A stretch of 64,000 bases of DNA from an uncultured Prevotella sp. Lineage in GTDB: Bacteria; Bacteroidota; Bacteroidia; Bacteroidales; Bacteroidaceae. Of the stretch, positions 45,047 through 55,411 are shown piece by piece. The stretch covers positions 3,228-67,227 of the forward strand of contig CAMQBR010000008.1 in assembly GCA_946999045.1 (NCBI GenBank), given 5' to 3'. Made by a program: the position numbers and the translations under genes. The number at the start of each line of letters is the position of its first letter. Positions within the stretch are counted from its first letter, which is position 1. The notes below the pieces were generated by a model. It was given only the letters and a program-made list of their open reading frames with translations, searched no databases and was not told where the DNA came from.

Positions 45047-45789
45047 CTTTTCAAAATGATTTGTGCTATTGCCGAGGCTGCTTCGTCTCTGCAAGTTGAA
45101 AAACTGGGCCAGTCGTTAAAATCGATGATACAAAATGTTCCATCGGCTTTTACCACACAATCGCCCCCAAATACCTCAATATCTATGATATGTGCCAGTT
45201 GCAGTACTGTTTGGTGCAACTGTTTTGCATCGAAATTATATCCTTTAGGTGCATTATCTACTCTGTGCCAATAAAAAAAGTGATTGCCAACACCATAAAA
45301 TTTAATGATATCGCCCAGCACGTGTGCACTTACAACATTATTGACGAGGCCTTTTTGCTTCCATGCTTGTTGCATGGTATGCAGATCGGTGTTATCCTTG
45401 CAAAAGACTATTTCGCCTTGTTGTGGAGGTAAATCGTCTCCCCGTTTAAGCCAGTAGCCATGTTCTCCTGTAACAGGAGGCATGGGTATATGCTGCTGTC
45501 GCATCAAGTTATCAATGTTTTTGCGTGTACATAGTGCCACGGCTTTTGGCTTGTTGATGATGCGTGCACCAAGAGCTTCCTGCTTTTGCAGTAGCGATAA
45601 AGTTTGTGGCAATCGTCCCATTGAAATAAACAGGTTGGCTTGATGCGCTTCGGTTAGCTCAGCTTCGTTTATTAGCTTAATGTCTCCTCCTATCTTTTGC
45701 ATCACTGCTGTAAGGATAGCCTTATCTCTTTCTGTGGCAGATAGTGAGAAACGTTCATCTCGCCTAATGGCTATAATTTTATCGTACAT
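45043..45789 (-). CDS. ATP-grasp (RimK-like) ligase-family protein
   Basis: 248 residues from the ATG at 45789 (an ATG nine codons upstream is possible). N-terminal pre-ATP-grasp domain, then KAVALCTRKNIDNLMRQQHI typical of ATP-grasp entry, and a C-terminal metal-binding segment GGDCVVKADGTFCIIDFNDWPS, with the D...N pair. Such enzymes ligate carboxylates to amines with ATP. It overlaps the phosphotransferase gene. In this cluster it may add an amino acid or peptide to a lipid head group, but that is inference. Confidence 0.75.
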   Translation of the reverse strand: MYDKIIAIRRDERFSLSATERDKAILTAVMQKIGGDIKLINEAELTEAHQANLFISMGRLPQTLSLLQKQEALGARIINKPKAVALCTRKNIDNLMRQQHIPMPPVTGEHGYWLKRGDDLPPQQGEIVFCKDNTDLHTMQQAWKQKGLVNNVVSAHVLGDIIKFYGVGNHFFYWHRVDNAPKGYNFDAKQLHQTVLQLAHIIDIEVFGGDCVVKADGTFCIIDFNDWPSFSTCRDEAASAIAQIILKR

Positions 45790-45853
45790 GATATTTTTCT
45801 CTCTTCTATTTTTCAACTGCTTTTAAGGATGATGCTTATAGTAGTTACATCTT

Positions 45854-46582
45854 TTACTGTTGAGTAGCAACAAATTGTTCGGCTTTCTTGATGTCTGAAA
45901 CATGATCAATATCTAAGATGCACTCCATGTTGTATGCCTTTACTTGCAGATGTTGGGTTATCAGTGCTCTTTGAAAGTTGCGCATACGCTGTTCGCCGTG
46001 TTCGATACATTGTTTGAGAACCTGTAAGCATATAGGTTGCAAGCCATAAATACCACCAGATATGTAGGTGCAGTTGTTTGTGTTGTCATCATAAAAGCCT
46101 TGTATGCGCATATTCTCATCCAGTTTTACATACAAAGGTTTTTCATCATCAATAAATTTTGTTACAGCCATAAAAGCTTGTGTGCCTTGTTGGACTTGCT
46201 GTTGAAATTGATGTATGTATTGCTGGAATGCTTTTTCGGAAAAGATAGTATCGACAGTGGTTAAGCAAAATACTGAATGGCATAGATAGGGGCTTATTTC
46301 AAATAAGCTGTGCATGGAGCTTGGGGTAGACTTTTGTACCACGCACAAAGGTATTGCCATACCATTAAGCCCATTGCGCTGTATGTTTTGTAAGTGCAGG
46401 TGTACCTGTTCTCTGTCTTCATTGCATATCACAACAATTTCTTCGGCATGGTTATCCATGAATATACGTATCAACCTATCTATCAGGCACTCGTTACCCA
46501 CCTTTACAAGAGGTTTGGGCATAGGCTCTCCCTCTTGTGCCAAGCGCGAACCTTTGCCTGCTGCAATAATGGCATATTTCAT
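45854..46582 (-). CDS. Sugar/polyol-phosphate nucleotidyltransferase
   Basis: 242 residues from ATG 46582. Rossmann-type NTP-transferase with AAGKGSRLAQEGEPMPKPL at 5-23 (NTP loop and Lys), LTTVDTIF for the metal Asp, and ISGGIYGLQP later. It would activate a phosphorylated sugar or polyol, probably with CTP given the CDP-alcohol phosphotransferase downstream. First gene of the cluster. Shorter than bifunctional inositol-phosphate cytidylyltransferases. Confidence 0.82.
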   Translation of the reverse strand: MKYAIIAAGKGSRLAQEGEPMPKPLVKVGNECLIDRLIRIFMDNHAEEIVVICNEDREQVHLHLQNIQRNGLNGMAIPLCVVQKSTPSSMHSLFEISPYLCHSVFCLTTVDTIFSEKAFQQYIHQFQQQVQQGTQAFMAVTKFIDDEKPLYVKLDENMRIQGFYDDNTNNCTYISGGIYGLQPICLQVLKQCIEHGEQRMRNFQRALITQHLQVKAYNMECILDIDHVSDIKKAEQFVATQQ

Positions 46583-46762
46583 TATTCGTTGTTTTTGCTG
46601 CAAAGGTAAGATATATTTTGTTGATGCACAAAATTATGGGTTTATAGTTAACAAGTAGAATGTTTGTTGCCTATGGAGAGGTGTTATTTCTGATGCAAAA
46701 AAAATAATGTGGGCAACAGGAATGTCGCCCACATTATAAAAGTTAATTATAAAGCTCAAAGC

Positions 46763-48316
46763 TCAATTTAAATATCTAATGGGGTCGTTGTACTGTTCTT
46801 GTAGTTTAAGTAACTCTGCCTTTAGATGTTTGGTGAGTTTTTCTGTTCCTTTCTGTCCATAGATATTGTGCATTTGCTCTGGATCTTTCTTTAGATCGTA
46901 TAGCTCCCATGCATCAATATCGCCATAGAAATGAATCAGGCTGTAACGTTTGGTACGTACACCATAATGCCGGCGAACAGCATGCTCGGCAGGATATTCA
47001 TAGTAATGATAGTACAATGATTTGCGCCAGTTTTTAACTTTCTTTCCTTGCAACAAAGGTAAGAATGATATACCTTGAATGTCGGAAGGTATCTTGACTC
47101 CAGCTAAATCAAGAAAGGTGGGAGCATAATCTATGTTCTGAACCATTGGTTTGATGTCGCCATGTTTTCCACCAGGAAGATAAACCAATAATGGCGTGCG
47201 GAATGACTCTTCGTACATAAATCTCTTGTCAAACCAACCATGCTCACCCATATAGAAACCTTGGTCGGAGGTATATACTATCATGGTGTTATCTAACATA
47301 TTATGTTCTTTGAGATAGTTGATAACTCGTCCTACATTTCGGTCAATAGAATGAATAACACGCAGATAGTCATGCATATACCTCTGGTACTTCCATTCAG
47401 CCAGTGCCTTTCCTGTAAGTTTGGCAGCCTTAAACTTTTTGATGATAGGGTCGTAATGTGCATCCCATTGTGCACGTTGTGAGGGCGACATACGCTTATA
47501 GTTCATTCTTCCCATAGCTTCTAGGTTAGGATTAGAGTGTATTTCGTTTTCCTTATCCGCCATTTTCAAATCGTACACTACGTCCATGTTCTTGATGATG
47601 CTCATTTCTTGTTTGCTTGCAGCAATTCTTCCCTTGTAATCATCGTAGAAGTTATCTGGCAAAGGATATACCTTATTATTATATAAATCCAAATCACAAG
47701 TGTCTGGACTCCATACTCTGTGTGGAGCTTTGTGGTGTAACAGCAAGCAGAAAGGTTTACTCTTGTCTCGCTTGTTCTCTAACCAATCTAATGCTAAGTC
47801 GGTAACAATGTTGGTAACATAGCCATATCGTCTTATTCGTTTGCCGTTACAGATGAAGTCTGGATTGTAATAATCGCCCTGCCCAATCAGTATATCCCAG
47901 TAATTAAAGCCAGTAGGATTAGATGTTAAGTGCCATTTACCAATCATAGCTGTTTCATAACCCACCTTTTGCAATAGTTTAGGGAAGGTTTGTTGTCTGC
48001 CGTCAAACGTTTTAGTGTTGTCTGTAAATCCGTTGGCATGACTGTGTTTGCCTGTCAGCATACATGCTCTTGACGGACCACTTAGCGAGTTAGCTACGAA
48101 ACTATTGGTAAATCTAACTCCGTTTTGTGAAATCCAGTCAATATTAGGTGTTTCAATAAAACGATGATCGTAAGCACTAATTGTTTGATATGAGTGGTCA
48201 TCACTCATAATATAAACAATGTTCATGGGCTTTTGCTGTGCTTGTGCCATAAGTTGCGAAGCCGCTCCCAGTACCAAAGTACTTGTAGCCCCTAGTCGGT
48301 TGATATGAGTTTTCAT
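46763..48316 (-). CDS. S1-family sulfatase, serine type
   Basis: 517 residues with signal peptide (cleavage near LMAQA). The formylglycine motif is S-G-P-S-R at 79-83, so Ser79 must be converted by an anaerobic sulfatase-maturating enzyme encoded elsewhere. Metal ligands DD at 39-40; HLTSN, HKAPH and YTSDQGFYMGEHGWFDKR are standard. Being next to SusC/SusD and near a GH20 hexosaminidase, it may remove sulfate from GlcNAc or galactose in host mucin or glycosaminoglycan. No other hydrolase is in the immediate operon. Confidence 0.9.
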   Translation of the reverse strand: MKTHINRLGATSTLVLGAASQLMAQAQQKPMNIVYIMSDDHSYQTISAYDHRFIETPNIDWISQNGVRFTNSFVANSLSGPSRACMLTGKHSHANGFTDNTKTFDGRQQTFPKLLQKVGYETAMIGKWHLTSNPTGFNYWDILIGQGDYYNPDFICNGKRIRRYGYVTNIVTDLALDWLENKRDKSKPFCLLLHHKAPHRVWSPDTCDLDLYNNKVYPLPDNFYDDYKGRIAASKQEMSIIKNMDVVYDLKMADKENEIHSNPNLEAMGRMNYKRMSPSQRAQWDAHYDPIIKKFKAAKLTGKALAEWKYQRYMHDYLRVIHSIDRNVGRVINYLKEHNMLDNTMIVYTSDQGFYMGEHGWFDKRFMYEESFRTPLLVYLPGGKHGDIKPMVQNIDYAPTFLDLAGVKIPSDIQGISFLPLLQGKKVKNWRKSLYYHYYEYPAEHAVRRHYGVRTKRYSLIHFYGDIDAWELYDLKKDPEQMHNIYGQKGTEKLTKHLKAELLKLQEQYNDPIRYLN

Positions 48317-48377
48317 TATTTATTGAGTTTATGTAAAATATTATATTAAATCTTTATTATTATCTATTATCTAAAGC

Positions 48378-50183
48378 TTATTCCCATCCTGGATTTTGTT
48401 TCCATTTATTATTTGTTAGAATTAACATTCGAGGCTGTATGGGTAACAGATAGTCGCGATGGGTATCAAATTGCCATCCATTGGGCATTGTCTTAGGATT
48501 AATAGGGAGTATATACCTATAAGTATCTTGGTGCTTACCTGATAAAAATAAGTTACTTCCTTTATCCTTATCGTATACCAACTTGTTTTGATATTGAGGG
48601 TGATGTTCCAAATTGCTCCCTGTAAATAAAGCTCCTTCAGCATGTTTGCCAACAATTAGTTCATCGGCAGCAGCCCATCGAAGAATATCGGTTAATCGTT
48701 TACCTTCGGCAGCTTGTTCTATTCTGCGTTCACGTCTTACACATTGTATGTATTTGTTGAGTGCATGAAATGGGTAAGAAGCTAACGTATTATATTCTCT
48801 ATCGAAGTTAACAGCAGGCATACCAACTCTATTGCGCAATGGTTGTAAAATCTGAATAATTTTAGAAGCGTATTTAGGTCCATCAAGTTCAGCCAAAGCC
48901 TCTGCATAGTTCAGCAATACATCGGCGTATCGATATTGTATACCAGGAGTAGCACCACGAAATTCTGCATCAAGATTACCTTTATAGTTTATTTGTACAT
49001 GCTTTAAGAGAGAATAGCCTGTTTCGTTTTTGTGGTAACTTGAACCTATCAATGGAGGAACGATATAAGCTGGTGCATCTGGTCTTAGTTTCTGTCCAGG
49101 TGTACACACTGTTTGAGATAGGCGAGGGTCGCGCAGTGTAGGCTTTAATTCGTTGCCATATATCTTTTTAGTTTTGATAACTTGCTCGCCAACAAAAGGT
49201 TTACCATCTATGGTTAGATAATCGTCAACCAATGATGCTGTAACTCCTATGCTACCACCTCCTCTGTTTAAGTACCTGTTAACATTGTTTCCAATATTAG
49301 TACCATCATAATGTCTAAACCAGAAAACTTCAGGATTATTGCTCAAATCTTCTATTTGGAATAGTTTTCTATAATCGTTAAGTTTATCACCTGTAGTATA
49401 GATATGCCATACACCGCGGTTGATAACGTCTTTGCAAGCGTCAGTACAAATTGTAAAATATTGTAGTATCTTTTCATCTGTTATGGTTTTATCATAAAAA
49501 GCATCGTTCTTTAACTTATGGTATTTTTCCCATGTAGCTTCAAACAAAGCGACTTCAGATTTTAAGGTACGTGCTACATCTCGATGTATACGCATAGTGC
49601 TGCTATTATTCTGTTCTTGCAAATTTGCAATAGCCTTATCAAGATCTTTTAGTATATGGTCAGCAATAATGGTGCGGTGTTCTCTTGGCAGTTGCATAAC
49701 TTCTATGTTTGGATCAAGAGGCTTATCTATCCAGGTAAGTTCTCCATAGTTCTTAAATAGTTGAAAATAGTACCATGCTCTAAAGAAATACGCTTCTCCT
49801 ATGCATTGTTTATATTCAGCTGAACGATTATCGTTGCAATTTCCTAAATTGGTAAGTAAAAAATTGATATTACGTATATATTTGTAATTATTAAGTTTAA
49901 CAGCATTACTTAATGTTAATGCTCCATTAAGTCGAGTATTGACCGATGCTCCTGATAGATTATCACTATTAAGGTCACCGCTGGCAATGTAATTCTGGCT
50001 CCATTCAAATCCCTGTTGCATGCCCGCTGTTTCATAGAATTGGTCAAGATAACTTTCGATTTCTCCAATAGAACTAAAGGCATTAGCTGAAGAAATAACC
50101 CCTTCTGGTGTCTTATTAAGGTCGTAGCAACTCATTAAACAAAACAATGGTGCTAACCATATAAGTTTATAATTGATGTTCAT
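48378..50183 (-). CDS. SusD/RagB-family glycan-binding lipoprotein
   Basis: 601 residues from the ATG at 50183, lipobox LMSC followed by YDLNKTPEG. SusD signatures: AYFFRAWYYFQLFKNYGELTWID, RYADVLLNYAEALAEL and RRERRIEQAAEGKRLTDILRW, ending LPIQPRMLILTNNKWKQNPGWE. Forms a capped transporter with the SusC-like protein encoded 30 bp upstream. Ligand inferred to be a sulfated host glycan because the next gene is a sulfatase. Confidence 0.93.
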   Translation of the reverse strand: MNINYKLIWLAPLFCLMSCYDLNKTPEGVISSANAFSSIGEIESYLDQFYETAGMQQGFEWSQNYIASGDLNSDNLSGASVNTRLNGALTLSNAVKLNNYKYIRNINFLLTNLGNCNDNRSAEYKQCIGEAYFFRAWYYFQLFKNYGELTWIDKPLDPNIEVMQLPREHRTIIADHILKDLDKAIANLQEQNNSSTMRIHRDVARTLKSEVALFEATWEKYHKLKNDAFYDKTITDEKILQYFTICTDACKDVINRGVWHIYTTGDKLNDYRKLFQIEDLSNNPEVFWFRHYDGTNIGNNVNRYLNRGGGSIGVTASLVDDYLTIDGKPFVGEQVIKTKKIYGNELKPTLRDPRLSQTVCTPGQKLRPDAPAYIVPPLIGSSYHKNETGYSLLKHVQINYKGNLDAEFRGATPGIQYRYADVLLNYAEALAELDGPKYASKIIQILQPLRNRVGMPAVNFDREYNTLASYPFHALNKYIQCVRRERRIEQAAEGKRLTDILRWAAADELIVGKHAEGALFTGSNLEHHPQYQNKLVYDKDKGSNLFLSGKHQDTYRYILPINPKTMPNGWQFDTHRDYLLPIQPRMLILTNNKWKQNPGWE

Positions 50184-50213
50184 GATGTACATATTTTTTT
50201 AGTTATTAAATTC

Positions 50214-53200
50214 TTAGAAGTTTACAGTTAATCCCAAGGAGTATACTTTATTAAGAGGATATTGTTTTCCTCCTTCTTGGTTATAGTTGTTATTGGCAAA
50301 AATAACCTCGGGGTCAAACATTCCTTTTAATTTTGTGAACGTAAGAAGATTTTCTCCTGAAGCAAATATTCTTATCTGTTGCAATTTAATTTTTTGTATT
50401 AGGTGTTTGGGAAGAGTGTAACTGATGGTTAGGTTTTTTAATCTGCAATAAGCCGCATTTTGCAAATATTGGTCTGTAGCATAAGCCGATGTCTTGGCAT
50501 TATACTGTTTTACTGCCCCAGCTGTATTTATATATGGTTTAGGATAATATGCATTTGGATTGGTCTCGCTCCAGTAATCTAAGTGTTCTTTAAATACTGT
50601 TACTTGTGCGTAAGAGCTACATCCCCAGAAGTAAATGTTATATAGTGGACTCCAATCTCGTTTTCCTACACCTTGGAACATAAAGCTAAGACTTAATCCT
50701 TTCCAGCTAATATCTCCATTAATTGTATATTGGTATCTTGGCGTTGAGTTTCCTATAATAGTCATATCACCCATATCGCCTAACTTGTTACTTCCATTAT
50801 TGATTTTATGATCGTTATTTAGGTCTTTGAAAGCAATATCACCAGGTGTCCACTTTTGTGTTGTAAGGAAATGATTGTCGTGTGTACGATTGTATTCATC
50901 AGCCTGCTGCTGTGTTTTTATTAATCCGTCTGTTCGGTATCCCCAAATTTCTCCAACCATTTTTCCATTATACCAGTTACTATTAGGTTTGGTACCTGTT
51001 GGATTTTCGTAAGCTGTTACTTGTGCTGTAGCATCAGAAATAGAGCCTCCAATGTTATATTCTATCTCTTTTCCTATTTTCCCATGATGGTTAATTGTTA
51101 ATTCCCATCCTCTATTACGTAGTTGTGCATTATTGGTTAATGGAGCATTAGCACCGAATAAATCTGGAAAATCTACTCCAGGTCCCAACATATCTTTTGT
51201 ATCACGCTGAAATATATCAAAGCTACCAGTTAATAATCCATTAAAAACTCCGAAGTCAATACCAAGGTTTTTGCTATCAACTTTCTCCCAAGTAGTTGTA
51301 GGATTAACTACACCTGGAGCATTAAGATAGATATGTCTGCCATTATTAAATATATATTGTCCCAGTGCATTGTTAAGATTAAGGGTAGAAGTAAAGGTAT
51401 ACAAAGCAGCTCCTGCTTGATTTCCTAATCGTCCTATAGAGCCACGTAGCTTCAATTGTGAAAGAACATTGCGATATAGATTCATAAAAGGTTCTTCTGT
51501 AATATTCCATCCTACTGAAACGGATGGGAAAAATCCCCATCTATGTTCCTTTGCAAAACGAGAAGAGCCATCGTATCTACCATTTATTTCTAACAAATAT
51601 CTGCTTTTATAGTTATAGTTAATTCTTGCAAAAAAACTGCGTGTAGCCCACGAATTACGAATATCTGTGATGTTTTTATCTCCGCTTCCCATTCCAGCAT
51701 TAGGATTTGTCATAGAATAAAGTTTCGTTATCATATTGCGCAAATATCCATAGTAATTATTTTCTTCTTGGTATCCTCCCATCATAGTTATATGATGGTC
51801 ACTAAAAAGTGATACATTATAATGTGCATAAAGGTTTATGTTTTGGTAATGTGTATCAGCAGAATATCTGGTATACCTACCATCTGCACTTACGCCTAAT
51901 TCGTTTCTAACACCTTTGGTCATGGTTTTGCCATCAGCAGCATATATCATTGGAGCTATGTTTATAGCAGCATATCTGCTTCCTGTCATCTTGTAAGTAT
52001 AATCCATTATGATATGCAGGTTTTTCAGTGGCTCTATTTCAAATCCACCTGTCATGTTTAAGAAATCACGTTTGGTTTGTGTCTTTGTGCCGCTCTGTAA
52101 ATATGGTATCATGGATAATTCTGTAAAATGCCCATTGGGGTCTACAACAGAAACTGTAGGACGGAAGCGAGCCAGTGAATGAAAGAAGCCATCACTTAAA
52201 CCTCCATCCCCAAAAGGAGTATTATCATTGGTATGAGTAAACTTAATAGAAGCTTTTAATTTGATCCATTTTGCCAGTTGCGATGTAAGATTGGCAGATA
52301 CATTCATGCGTTCAAAGTTGATATCTGCATAACGTAGCAATCCGTCTTCTTTGTAATATCCCGTTGATACATAATATTGTGCAACTTTACTACCTCCGCT
52401 TACGCTAAGATTATGACGTTGTTTAAAGGCGGCATTCTTGTAATGTAATTTAAAATAATCTATATTTCCAATGCCCTTTTCTTGATTTTCAAAGGCAGGA
52501 TTCATATTGTCATGAGCAGATAATTCCTCCCATGGGTTTACGCTCGAAGAATTATCAATATATTGTTGCAACTTATTAATTTTTTCTTCGCTATATAAAC
52601 GTGATGAGTTAGCGTTAATACATCCTGCATTCCAATATTTGGCGAAATCAACAGAATTAACCATTTTAGGCAATACTGTTGGGGTACTCCAACCTACACT
52701 TCCCTGATAATTAAGTTGAACTTTTCCCTCCTTACCTCTTTTTGTTGTAACTAATATTACTCCGTATGCAGCACGAGCACCATAAATGGCACATGCGGCA
52801 GCATCTTTGAGAACAGAGATGTTTGCAATGTCGTTTGGGTTGACGTCAGACAAGCTCATTTCTATTCCGTCTACTAATACGTATGGATGTCCTGTTCCCG
52901 ATAAATTTCCTTGTCCTCTAAGGGTAAGTGTTCCAGATGCTCCTGGACGTCCTGAATGGTTATTTGTAACCAAAAGTCCTGGAATCATACCTTGCAGGCT
53001 TTGTGTTGCATCGGTAACGGGGCGAGTATTTAATTTACTACCTTGTACAGAAGATACTGATCCTGTAAGATTTACTTTCTTTTGTACACCGTATCCTACA
53101 ACAACAACTTCGTTAAGTCGCTGCGAAATTTCTTTCAAGACTATGGTAGATAGCTTATTTGCCTGAGCTTTAAATTCTTTAGGAGAGAATCCTATATACG

Positions 53201-53726
53201 ATATATTAAGCAAAGTAACCTCTTTGTCTGCATACAAGGAAAATACACCATCTATATTAGTAATAGTTCCATTATTGGTTCCGTTTTCTAAAACAGATGC
53301 ACCAATAATGGGTTCTCCTTGCATATCAGTTACTTTTCCTGTTATTTTATATTTTGTTTGTGGGGTTGATTTTGATTTATGATGAGTTTCCTTCTCATTT
53401 AATTTTACTATGATGATATGTCTATTTATGATGCGATAGCTCAAATATTGCCCACTTAGTATGGTGTTGAGTAATTGATGCAATGTGGGAGATGATGTTC
53501 CTACATTTACAGTTTGATTTAATTTAAGAGTAGCTTGCGAAAAATCTACTGACATTTTGGTTTGAGCTTCAATCATACTAAAAAAACTCTCAACGGTTGC
53601 TTGAGTGCGAGAAAGATGGATAACTTGATTTTGTCCAAACATTGTACTTGATATGAAAAGGAACAAACCAAGCAATACCATTTTACCCGAACAAAGCATA
53701 ACACTTTGTTTCTTTCTTTTCTTCAT
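50214..53726 (-). CDS. SusC-family TonB-dependent transporter with STN signalling domain
   Basis: 1170 residues from the ATG at 53726. Domain order: signal peptide, STN domain (about 38-105), carboxypeptidase-regulatory-like domain (about 125-205), plug with VVVGYGVQKKVNLTGSVSS, and a barrel ending in VNF. The STN domain is the hallmark of transporters that signal to a FecR-type anti-sigma factor, which is encoded just upstream with its sigma factor. Transports oligosaccharide bound by the SusD partner. Confidence 0.94.
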   Translation of the reverse strand: MKKRKKQSVMLCSGKMVLLGLFLFISSTMFGQNQVIHLSRTQATVESFFSMIEAQTKMSVDFSQATLKLNQTVNVGTSSPTLHQLLNTILSGQYLSYRIINRHIIIVKLNEKETHHKSKSTPQTKYKITGKVTDMQGEPIIGASVLENGTNNGTITNIDGVFSLYADKEVTLLNISYIGFSPKEFKAQANKLSTIVLKEISQRLNEVVVVGYGVQKKVNLTGSVSSVQGSKLNTRPVTDATQSLQGMIPGLLVTNNHSGRPGASGTLTLRGQGNLSGTGHPYVLVDGIEMSLSDVNPNDIANISVLKDAAACAIYGARAAYGVILVTTKRGKEGKVQLNYQGSVGWSTPTVLPKMVNSVDFAKYWNAGCINANSSRLYSEEKINKLQQYIDNSSSVNPWEELSAHDNMNPAFENQEKGIGNIDYFKLHYKNAAFKQRHNLSVSGGSKVAQYYVSTGYYKEDGLLRYADINFERMNVSANLTSQLAKWIKLKASIKFTHTNDNTPFGDGGLSDGFFHSLARFRPTVSVVDPNGHFTELSMIPYLQSGTKTQTKRDFLNMTGGFEIEPLKNLHIIMDYTYKMTGSRYAAINIAPMIYAADGKTMTKGVRNELGVSADGRYTRYSADTHYQNINLYAHYNVSLFSDHHITMMGGYQEENNYYGYLRNMITKLYSMTNPNAGMGSGDKNITDIRNSWATRSFFARINYNYKSRYLLEINGRYDGSSRFAKEHRWGFFPSVSVGWNITEEPFMNLYRNVLSQLKLRGSIGRLGNQAGAALYTFTSTLNLNNALGQYIFNNGRHIYLNAPGVVNPTTTWEKVDSKNLGIDFGVFNGLLTGSFDIFQRDTKDMLGPGVDFPDLFGANAPLTNNAQLRNRGWELTINHHGKIGKEIEYNIGGSISDATAQVTAYENPTGTKPNSNWYNGKMVGEIWGYRTDGLIKTQQQADEYNRTHDNHFLTTQKWTPGDIAFKDLNNDHKINNGSNKLGDMGDMTIIGNSTPRYQYTINGDISWKGLSLSFMFQGVGKRDWSPLYNIYFWGCSSYAQVTVFKEHLDYWSETNPNAYYPKPYINTAGAVKQYNAKTSAYATDQYLQNAAYCRLKNLTISYTLPKHLIQKIKLQQIRIFASGENLLTFTKLKGMFDPEVIFANNNYNQEGGKQYPLNKVYSLGLTVNF

Positions 53727-53861
53727 GATAATTACAGTTTTTAAGACTAACAACAGCTTTTATTTAAGTTGTGCTCAGTCATGGGTTATACAAAAAGTTT
53801 ATATTGTTATATGAGTAGTTATTTGTTCTTTTAGACTTAAAGGAGGATTATGACACACCTG

Positions 53862-54785
53862 TTAGTTGCTTTTATATAAGATAATTCTGTTAGAAATCTT
53901 CTTATATTTAATGTTACCCGAAACTACAGAAAGTACGGCTAACACATCGTCTATCTTTTCATCCTTATGAAAGTTCATGGTATAACGTTGGTTGGTATCC
54001 ACTCCATGTTCTATTTCGAATCGTACACCATAACTCCGTTCTATGTCAGATAAAATATACTTGAGTGGCTGCGAATTAAAGACGAGTTCGCCTTGTGTCC
54101 ACCGCATTTCGTCCATGGCATTTATCTTACTTTTGCTCATCTTGCCATTATTTCTATTGTATGATAGTTGTTCATTAGGATGAAGCGTTATGGCATGTTT
54201 GTCATCGAAAACCTTAACTAAACCTTCTTCGAGAGAAATGCGTATTTGTTCATCTTGCTGATAAGATTTTACACAAAAATGAGTACCCAATACTTTTACT
54301 TTTATTTGTCCCATATTTACAATAAAAGGTTGCTGTGCATTCTTACTTACATCAAAATGACAGTTACCTACAACATATACTTCACGGGTTACATTATGTT
54401 TACTAAAAGAGGTAGGGTATATAATATAAGATCCTGAATTTATAATAACTTTGGTTCGATCGGCTAATAAGATACTATCAATTTTACCTTCTGGAACATA
54501 TTTTTGTATCATCCGTGACGTTTCTGCACAATAATGTGCCGAATAATTCCATGATATGAATGCAGCTACAATGGGTAATATAAGTATAGCTGCATATTTT
54601 ATAAAACGTAAAATTCTATCTTTACGATATCTTTGATATTCGTATTCATGCCTGTTAGACTGAAAAATCCGAAGAGCAGCATGTACATCTTCAGCCAGTT
54701 GTTCATCTTCAGCCTGTTTCCATCGTCTGCGTAATGCTGCATCGGTTTGTTTGTTTTCTTGTGTATGTAAATGTAGTGTATTCAT
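53862..54785 (-). CDS. FecR-type anti-sigma factor
   Basis: 307 residues: cytoplasmic sigma-binding N-terminus (1-60), one membrane helix (61-79) and a periplasmic FecR domain (KYVPEGKIDSILLADRTKVIINSGS, VEGNCHFDVSKNAQQPF-like stretch, LGTHFCVKSY) plus a C-terminal STN-contact region (LVFNSQPLKYILSDIERSYGVRFE). It receives the signal from the SusC STN domain and controls the ECF sigma encoded 59 bp upstream. Confidence 0.92.
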   Translation of the reverse strand: MNTLHLHTQENKQTDAALRRRWKQAEDEQLAEDVHAALRIFQSNRHEYEYQRYRKDRILRFIKYAAILILPIVAAFISWNYSAHYCAETSRMIQKYVPEGKIDSILLADRTKVIINSGSYIIYPTSFSKHNVTREVYVVGNCHFDVSKNAQQPFIVNMGQIKVKVLGTHFCVKSYQQDEQIRISLEEGLVKVFDDKHAITLHPNEQLSYNRNNGKMSKSKINAMDEMRWTQGELVFNSQPLKYILSDIERSYGVRFEIEHGVDTNQRYTMNFHKDEKIDDVLAVLSVVSGNIKYKKISNRIILYKSN

Positions 54786-54844
54786 TTTCTCTTTGTCTTT
54801 GGTCGTTTTATGATAAAGAGTAAAAATATAAAGAATGCACGTAA

Positions 54845-55411
54845 TTAGAATTTATTAAAAAAGGTTAATGCGACAAATACTGGTAATATCTTCTTTAAGT
54901 GAGCAAGTGCTAATGATATATGTTTTTCAACTGTACGTTTGCTAACACCTAATGTTTCGGATATCTCTGTATTACTCAATCCATCTATTCTGCTCATCAC
55001 GAATATTTTTCGTCGTTGAGTAGACATTTTATTTATTTCTTGAGTGATGTAATTGTATAATTCTTGATAACACAACTTAACTTCTCCTGTCATATTATCT
55101 GTTTGTATCTCAAGATGTTCTTTTATATCTTTTCTGAGAAGCGATTGCTTAATTTCTCTTAAGGCAGCGTTTCTGGCTGTAATATAAAGGTAACTGTCTA
55201 TATTTTCTATTTGTGAAAAACGGTCTCTTTTTATCCAAAGATTCATAAAAAGTTCTTGAATAATATTTTCGGCTTCGGCTTTATCCTTGCAAAAAGGTAT
55301 AAGAAAATGCAATAGTTTCGAATAATATTCAACAAATAAGAGATCAAAAGCTTTTTCGTCTCCATGCGACAGCGCAAAAATAAACGAAGTATTTGTTTTT
55401 ATTTTATTCAT
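54845..55411 (-). CDS. ECF sigma factor (FecI-like)
   Basis: 188 residues with sigma region 2 (KAFDLLFVEYYSKLLHFLIPF, AENIIQELFMNLW) and region 4 (GLSNTEISETLGVSKRTVEKHISLAL). It directs RNA polymerase to the downstream SusC/SusD operon when released by the FecR protein. Bacteroides mucin-glycan loci often use this sigma/anti-sigma arrangement instead of a hybrid two-component system. Confidence 0.92.
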   Translation of the reverse strand: MNKIKTNTSFIFALSHGDEKAFDLLFVEYYSKLLHFLIPFCKDKAEAENIIQELFMNLWIKRDRFSQIENIDSYLYITARNAALREIKQSLLRKDIKEHLEIQTDNMTGEVKLCYQELYNYITQEINKMSTQRRKIFVMSRIDGLSNTEISETLGVSKRTVEKHISLALAHLKKILPVFVALTFFNKF

